DNA of 10,043 nt, from the NCBI GenBank assembly GCA_012271025.1, contig JAAXHF010000086.1:1-10043 (forward strand), read 5' to 3'. Shown piece by piece: positions 7,099 to 10,043 of this stretch (positions within the stretch are counted from its first letter, which is position 1; each line of letters opens with the position of its first letter). Under the pieces are notes generated by a model that did not search any database, was not told the origin of the DNA, and saw only the letters and a list, made by a program, of their open reading frames with translations. Source of the stretch: Deltaproteobacteria bacterium. GTDB lineage: Bacteria; Desulfobacterota_B; Binatia; Bin18. Position numbers and translations under genes: made by a program.

Positions 7099-7125
7099 CG
7101 GAGAAAAGGGAGGCACGGTACTGAA

Positions 7126-7758
7126 CTACTGAGAGGCTGGGCTGCCTTGATTGGTGCGGTATTCGTCGAAGACCTGACCGACTTTACGAGCTTCTGGATC
7201 ATCACGGAACGTTTCGAGTATTCTTCCGGCTAATTCCGCAGCGGTGAGTTTATCACCCCCACTTGCTTGGATACGGGGGTTTACCTCCCCACTATCCAAC
7301 AGGAACTTGACGTGATCCGGGAGCCGGCGTGCTGCGCTATAATGCAGCACGGTAAACCCCGCTTTACTCTGCATATTCAGCAGGCGCCCCCGCAAGCCGA
7401 CAAATTTTTGATCCTGTTGAGCGAGTTTGGCTTCCAACTCCCCCAACAGGTCTAAAAAGTCCTTAAAAAGCGCGGGGTCGCTCCATCCCTCACCGCGTGT
7501 TATCTCCAGAACATGGCCGGATAGAGGCATCCCCTTGTACGAGAGGGTGTTCGAGAAATTCTGCTCGGAATCCATCAGGGAGCGCTCCAAACAGGCGAGC
7601 AACTGTCCTCTTTGGCCACTTTGCAACTTATAGACAATAAAATCGGCAAATCCCTGAATGGAGTTGACATCCGAGCAGGTCTGAGCAGTGGCCCTGACAG
7701 GAACACTCAGAAGTCCACCCAGCAGGGCCATGATCGCCATAGTTTTGAGAACTCTCAT
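7126..7758 (-). CDS. Small exported protein with ankyrin-like repeat region
   Basis: This 210-residue protein has a clear signal peptide, MRVLKTMAIMALLGGLLSVP with cleavage near VRATA|Q (about residue 25), so the mature form is periplasmic or secreted. Two cysteines (28 and 56) could form a disulfide. Residues about 45-125 look helical and have no family I recognise. Residues 133-166, KAGFTVLHYSAARRLPDHV then KFLLDSG, match one ankyrin repeat (the G-T-LH--A-----V--LL--G pattern), and GDKLTAAELA (168-177) starts a second, partial one. Ankyrin repeats mediate protein binding; no partner is visible. ATG 7758 has CGGAG about 10 nt upstream. It is separated from the IS by a 155-bp spacer in which I see no gene. 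Signal peptide and repeat are seen directly; any role is unknown. Confidence 0.75.
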   Translation of the reverse strand: MRVLKTMAIMALLGGLLSVPVRATAQTCSDVNSIQGFADFIVYKLQSGQRGQLLACLERSLMDSEQNFSNTLSYKGMPLSGHVLEITRGEGWSDPALFKDFLDLLGELEAKLAQQDQKFVGLRGRLLNMQSKAGFTVLHYSAARRLPDHVKFLLDSGEVNPRIQASGGDKLTAAELAGRILETFRDDPEARKVGQVFDEYRTNQGSPASQ

Positions 7759-7890
7759 GTTGCACGCACTCCGTTTTTTAAGTCCTCGGTCGAAAAAGCC
7801 AAAACAAGGGGCTGAATTGCCGAGTTCATAGGCAGTTGTCTAGCAAAAATTGCTCCTCAGGGCCAGGGATGTTTTGCGGAGGTACTGGCA

Positions 7891-7924
7891 TAATTAGGCT
7901 GTGCAAAAGCAAATTAGGCTGTGC
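7891..7924. repeat. Tandem 14-nt repeat at the 3' end of the transposase gene
   Basis: AATTAGGCTGTGC occurs at 7892-7904 and again at 7912-7924, a 20-nt period, with CAAAAGC in between. The second copy contains the transposase stop codon (TAA at 7916-7914) and its last codons. This may be a transposase-binding site in the IS end or a partly duplicated terminus. Confidence 0.7.
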
Positions 7925-8771
7925 GGCTCTTCCCCCCCTGAATCACGCGCAACCGGGGCGGCTGTCGCGGTGACGGCACCGGGTCTGGCAGGCGGTTGGC
8001 TTGGGCTGTTTCAATCAACTCCCCAATAGACCAGACATGATCAGTCACTTGCAGCTCCATCGCGGGCGTCACGCGCAACGTCATATGCACCCGGCACAGG
8101 TGATAGACCGCGAAATGCAACGCGATGGCTGCCCGGTGGTAGAGCAGCCGCTTGCTGTGGGCGTTCGTGCGCCTGGCGTGGCGGCGCAACTGCATCCGGG
8201 TCGTCAGGTTGACCCGCTCCAGCAGGCTTGTGCTGATCTGCTCCAAGTCCGGGTCCCCGAACACGGCCTGCTTCTCGAAGTTCGCGTCTTTGACGATCAT
8301 CCCATAGTCCACGGACTGCGGGCCAAACACGGTAGCGATGGCATCGGCATAGGCCCGGAACCCGTCGCTGTTTAGCTGCGGCCGGTTCAGCAGCCGGCCA
8401 TGCAGATCACGCACTAGCACTTCGGCATCATCGGCCGTGCGTTTGCCCGCGTGGTAGCTGAGCACGACCTTGCTCGCCGGATCAAAGGCCAGCCACAGCC
8501 ACGCATCGCCGTACTCCTCGGGATCATCTGGCCTTCGATTTTTCTGGCGTGTGTGGATGAATGCGTGCTGCTCATCGAGCTGGATGAGCGGCACATGGAG
8601 ATCACGGAACAGCATGTTGTGGAGTCGGTCACACGCATGGCCGAGGGTCAGCCCCAAGCGGCTGATCGTATCCCGGTGAATGCCCGTGAGCCGATGAATG
8701 CTCCAGATAGACATGCCTTCGGTGAGGAGTGCGACAATTTGGACCTGCCGTGCAAGCGAAATTTGGTTCAT
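7914..8771 (-). CDS. IS1-family-like DDE transposase, single ORF
   Basis: The 285-residue protein begins MNQISLARQVQIVALLTEG with a helix-turn-helix (about 20-40), as in the variant IS1-family transposases that lack the InsA zinc finger and are made without frameshifting. The DDE triad is visible: Asp66 in QLDEQHAF, Asp136 in LNSDGFRAY, and Glu185 in STSLLERVNLTTRM. The C-terminal IALHFAVYHLCRVHMTLRVT is the usual end of this group. It catalyses cut or copy of the IS ends. I use the ATG at 8771, where family homology begins, with a G-run about 9 nt upstream. The frame is open to 8924, but those 51 residues are translated from hairpin-rich non-coding sequence. No frameshift or missing catalytic residue was seen, so it may be active. 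Direct repeats overlap its stop codon. Confidence 0.88.
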   Translation of the reverse strand: MNQISLARQVQIVALLTEGMSIWSIHRLTGIHRDTISRLGLTLGHACDRLHNMLFRDLHVPLIQLDEQHAFIHTRQKNRRPDDPEEYGDAWLWLAFDPASKVVLSYHAGKRTADDAEVLVRDLHGRLLNRPQLNSDGFRAYADAIATVFGPQSVDYGMIVKDANFEKQAVFGDPDLEQISTSLLERVNLTTRMQLRRHARRTNAHSKRLLYHRAAIALHFAVYHLCRVHMTLRVTPAMELQVTDHVWSIGELIETAQANRLPDPVPSPRQPPRLRVIQGGKSRTA

Positions 8772-8799
8772 ACTGCAAAACCCCGCTATCGCTCGACCA

Positions 8800-8850
8800 G
8801 CCGGTATGCTAAGAAGAAAGTACGTCAACCAAACAACGTCGCATACCGGC
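8800..8850. repeat. 10-bp inverted repeat upstream of the transposase
   Basis: GCCGGTATGC (8800-8809) and its exact complement (8841-8850) flank a 31-nt loop. It is the hairpin closest to the transposase start, about 30 nt upstream, and would lie in the 5' leader if transcription begins further right. Confidence 0.7.
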
Positions 8851-8860
8851 GGCGTCAAAA

Positions 8861-8892
8861 GACCCGCACCAGACTGGCATCCGGTGCGGGTC
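8861..8892 (-). terminator. Terminator-like hairpin upstream of the transposase
   Basis: GACCCGCACC (8861-8870) pairs perfectly with 8883-8892 around a 12-nt loop. On the minus strand it is followed by TTTTG, so it may terminate transcription entering the IS from the right. On the plus strand only a mixed T-rich stretch follows. A leader attenuator or a remnant of an older gene's terminator are alternatives. Confidence 0.55.
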
Positions 8893-8902
8893 CTTTCGTT
8901 TC

Positions 8903-8951
8903 TAAGTGCTTGTTTTTGCTGCACTTATTGTATATGCCCGTCACAATAAGT
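8903..8951. repeat. Two overlapping, mutually exclusive inverted repeats at the IS right end
   Basis: TAAGTGC (8903-8909) pairs with GCACTTA (8921-8927). ACTTATTG (8923-8930) pairs with CAATAAGT (8944-8951). The shared segment 8923-8927 can join only one stem at a time. The second pair overlaps the presumed IS end near 8938, so it may also reflect transposase-binding symmetry. Confidence 0.6.
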
Positions 8952-8967
8952 CAAGGGTAGTTGGCAC

Positions 8968-8995
8968 AAAAAAGCCCGGCTGTTAAGCCGGGCTT
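8968..8995 (-). terminator. Rho-independent terminator after hicBA-like pair
   Basis: On the minus strand AAGCCCGGCT, a TAAC loop and AGCCGGGCTT form a perfect 10-bp stem followed by a six-T run (8973-8968). It lies 67 nt past the HicA-like stop and is the natural end of that transcript. It also shields the IS from read-through. Confidence 0.9.
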
Positions 8996-9031
8996 AGTAC
9001 GGCTCCTGGATCACTGTAACAGCTGCCCGGT

Positions 9032-9055
9032 CAGCATAGCCAGCCAGGCATTGTG
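9032..9055. repeat. Left copy of a spaced direct repeat flanking the toxin-antitoxin pair
   Basis: CAGCATAGC (9032-9040), 8 nt, then CATTGTG (9049-9055). The same two blocks with the same 8-nt gap recur at 9961-9984 on the other side of the pair; the 8 nt between differ completely. Confidence 0.45.
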
Positions 9056-9061
9056 GCATAC

Positions 9062-9337
9062 CTAGCGTCTGCCAGAGGCACGCCTGACAAGCCTCAATCT
9101 GACAAGATCATCCTCAGTCCAGCCGGTTTTCACGAGAATACCTTCAAGCGTTTTTTCCCGACCTCTGTAGGTTTTCCCGGAATGATAGTGAATCACTACG
9201 CGACATTCTCCTTTGACATAGGCGTACGTCGCATTCTTGTCCGGGTCTTCAGCCCACCCATCCCGTTCTAAGGCGCGGATCAGTTCACTGGCAGTCACAC
9301 TCCTGATCTGTTGCCAGATTTCCCTGCTGAATATCAT
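9062..9337 (-). CDS. hicA: HicA/YcfA-like toxin of a type II toxin-antitoxin pair
   Basis: The 91-residue protein has the compact HicA-like layout: helix ASELIRALERDGW (16-28), a beta hairpin TYAYVKGECRVVIHYHSGK (38-55), and a C-terminal helical part ending KTLEGILVKTGWTEDDLVRL. HicA toxins are double-stranded-RNA-binding-fold mRNA interferases. The usual GSH segment with the active-site His is absent here, where KNATYAY stands; His50 and His52 in VVIHYHSGK are the only nearby candidates. ATG 9337 follows the upstream gene's stop by 8 nt with no clear Shine-Dalgarno, suggesting coupled translation. Homology to HicA starts near residue 14, a GTG with AGGAG only 1 nt upstream, which is poor spacing. 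The antitoxin-like gene precedes it, the reverse of E. coli hicAB. A terminator follows at 8968-8995. Confidence 0.7.
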   Translation of the reverse strand: MIFSREIWQQIRSVTASELIRALERDGWAEDPDKNATYAYVKGECRVVIHYHSGKTYRGREKTLEGILVKTGWTEDDLVRLRLVRRASGRR

Positions 9338-9345
9338 GGCAAAGG

Positions 9346-9816
9346 CTAAGAGATCGGAATGCGGTCACTATCTATGGATAATTTCCGGTTAGCTTTGATT
9401 TTCAGGTTTGGCCCAGGCCTCAGGGCATGATTGTGATGACGGAGTGAGCGCAGGTACGTCCAAAAACCCTGACATAACAGATTGAACGTTTCTTTTGGTG
9501 TTGCTCCGTCAATGTGCAACCCATCCATACAGGGGGAAAAGCCGTGAAAACCTGACCCGTCTTCTTCGATAAAAAAGTCGAAGGAAACCTCCAGCTGCAC
9601 AGAAAGTGTACACGTGAATTTCACAGGTTCTTTGTGGGCAGCACTCAAAAAAATCTGGCTCTGGAGCATCCTGTAGAAAGGAGCCAAATCAGTTTCCGGG
9701 ATGCTGTTTTGATTTTCAAGGGCACGTTCCAGGTGTTCCTGGAGAATCTCCATATCCCCTTCTTGAAAAGGGATTGAGAGGTTTTCACTCTGTGTCGCAA
9801 GAGATGAATCAGGCAT
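9346..9816 (-). CDS. hicB: HicB-like antitoxin with N-terminal extension
   Basis: This 156-residue protein carries a HicB-type core in its second half: VSFDFFIEEDGSGFHGFSP (78-95), then CMDGLHIDGATPKETFNLL (96-114), matching the usual pattern of a strand-rich core with the G-x-GxSP-xxGxxxxGxTxxEA-like order. In E. coli-type HicB this core ends in an RHH/HTH DNA-binding domain; I see none here, only a short basic tail (PNLKIKANRKLS). Residues 1-65 form an extra, mostly helical segment (ILQEHLERALENQ) that I do not recognise. AGGAG lies 7 nt before the ATG at 9816 and only 4 nt before the one at 9819, so 9816 is preferred over 9819 or 9855. It would neutralise the downstream HicA-like toxin; this is inferred from gene order and fold resemblance. 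Confidence 0.65.
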   Translation of the reverse strand: MPDSSLATQSENLSIPFQEGDMEILQEHLERALENQNSIPETDLAPFYRMLQSQIFLSAAHKEPVKFTCTLSVQLEVSFDFFIEEDGSGFHGFSPCMDGLHIDGATPKETFNLLCQGFWTYLRSLRHHNHALRPGPNLKIKANRKLSIDSDRIPIS

Positions 9817-9870
9817 CATCGTTCTCCTTTCGGCCGTGGTTCTCAGCGTACTCATCGCCTTCTCACTCTT

Positions 9871-9898
9871 TTTATGCCCCTGCTGGTGATGAAGTCAA
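9871..9898 (-). promoter_or_regulatory. Sigma-70-like promoter of the hicBA-like operon
   Basis: On the minus strand TTGACT (9898-9893) and CATAAA (9876-9871) are separated by 16 nt. Transcription would begin near 9864, about 48 nt before the antitoxin start. The rest of 9899-10043 holds no gene I can support. Confidence 0.45.
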
Positions 9899-9960
9899 CA
9901 AGCTGCATACCCGCCACACGCTTCTCAAAATAGCAGCTTGCTTTTCCAGCCTGTTCTTGC

Positions 9961-9984
9961 CAGCATAGCAGTAGCTCCATTGTG
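9961..9984. repeat. Right copy of a spaced direct repeat flanking the toxin-antitoxin pair
   Basis: CAGCATAGC (9961-9969), 8 nt, then CATTGTG (9978-9984), same orientation and spacing as the copy at 9032-9055. The two copies bracket about 0.9 kb containing hicB-hicA. Confidence 0.45.
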
Positions 9985-10043
9985 CCAGCAGAGCCCGTAT
10001 GTCGAGTTGCCTGCTGCCTAGAAGCGGTCTCAAAAATACTGGC

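Larger units (their letters stand above)
7887..8938 (-). mobile_element. IS1-like insertion sequence (ends uncertain)
   Basis: The element carries the DDE transposase at 7914-8771. The best terminal-repeat candidate starts GGCATA at 7887 on the plus strand and GGCATA on the minus strand from 8938. Each end also has an inner GCAAAA block (7903-7908 on plus; the complement at 8915-8920) with about 3 nt spacing difference. The match is poor between the blocks and I found no target-site duplication beside these ends. The boundaries are therefore tentative; the transposase itself is secure. Confidence 0.45.

Noticed and set aside
8772..8924. 51-residue N-terminal extension of the transposase
   Set aside because: It is translated from hairpin-rich leader sequence and has no similarity to the transposase family.
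7870..8960. Target-site duplication flanking the IS
   Set aside because: No matching 8-9 bp direct repeat was found beside the best candidate ends, so the boundaries remain open.
1..10043. CRISPR arrays, tRNA or rRNA genes
   Set aside because: No regularly spaced repeats of array type, no cloverleaf and no rRNA signature was recognised on either strand.

Overview
The window looks like chromosomal DNA from a GC-rich bacterium. Exported proteins with Sec signals, TetR control and sigma-70-like promoters suggest a Gram-negative or proteobacterium-like uncultured lineage, but the taxon cannot be fixed from sequence alone. Every gene I can support lies on the minus strand, so transcription runs from right to left. 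The long plus-strand ORFs are antisense shadows of GC-rich genes.

Positions 1-4967 hold a tight four-gene operon, in transcription order: a thiamine-diphosphate enzyme resembling 2-hydroxyacyl-CoA lyase (HACL), two tandem CaiB/BaiF (class III) CoA-transferases, and an amidohydrolase of the N-acyl-D-amino-acid deacylase type that runs off the left edge. The gaps are 30, 13 and 17 nt. The simplest reading is that a 2-hydroxy (or similar) acid is activated to its CoA thioester by the transferase pair and then cleaved by the lyase to an aldehyde or ketone plus formyl-CoA. Only one transferase keeps the expected catalytic Asp, which suggests a heteromeric enzyme. The operon leader has a two-tier inverted repeat and a possible Shine-Dalgarno sequestering alternative.

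Positions 5130-5952 hold a TetR/AcrR regulator with its own promoter and a palindrome close to the acyl-CoA-responsive FadR (TetR-type) operator. Together these argue for autoregulation by an acyl-CoA and move the start codon downstream. Positions 5971-6948 encode an exported polysaccharide deacetylase. Positions 7126-7758 encode a small exported protein with ankyrin-like repeats.

Positions about 7887-8951 hold an IS1-like insertion sequence with a single-ORF DDE transposase and an unusually hairpin-rich upstream region. To its right is a small hicB-hicA-like toxin-antitoxin pair (9062-9816) with its own promoter and a strong rho-independent terminator, in visibly AT-richer DNA. The right half therefore looks like an accessory region next to a catabolic operon.
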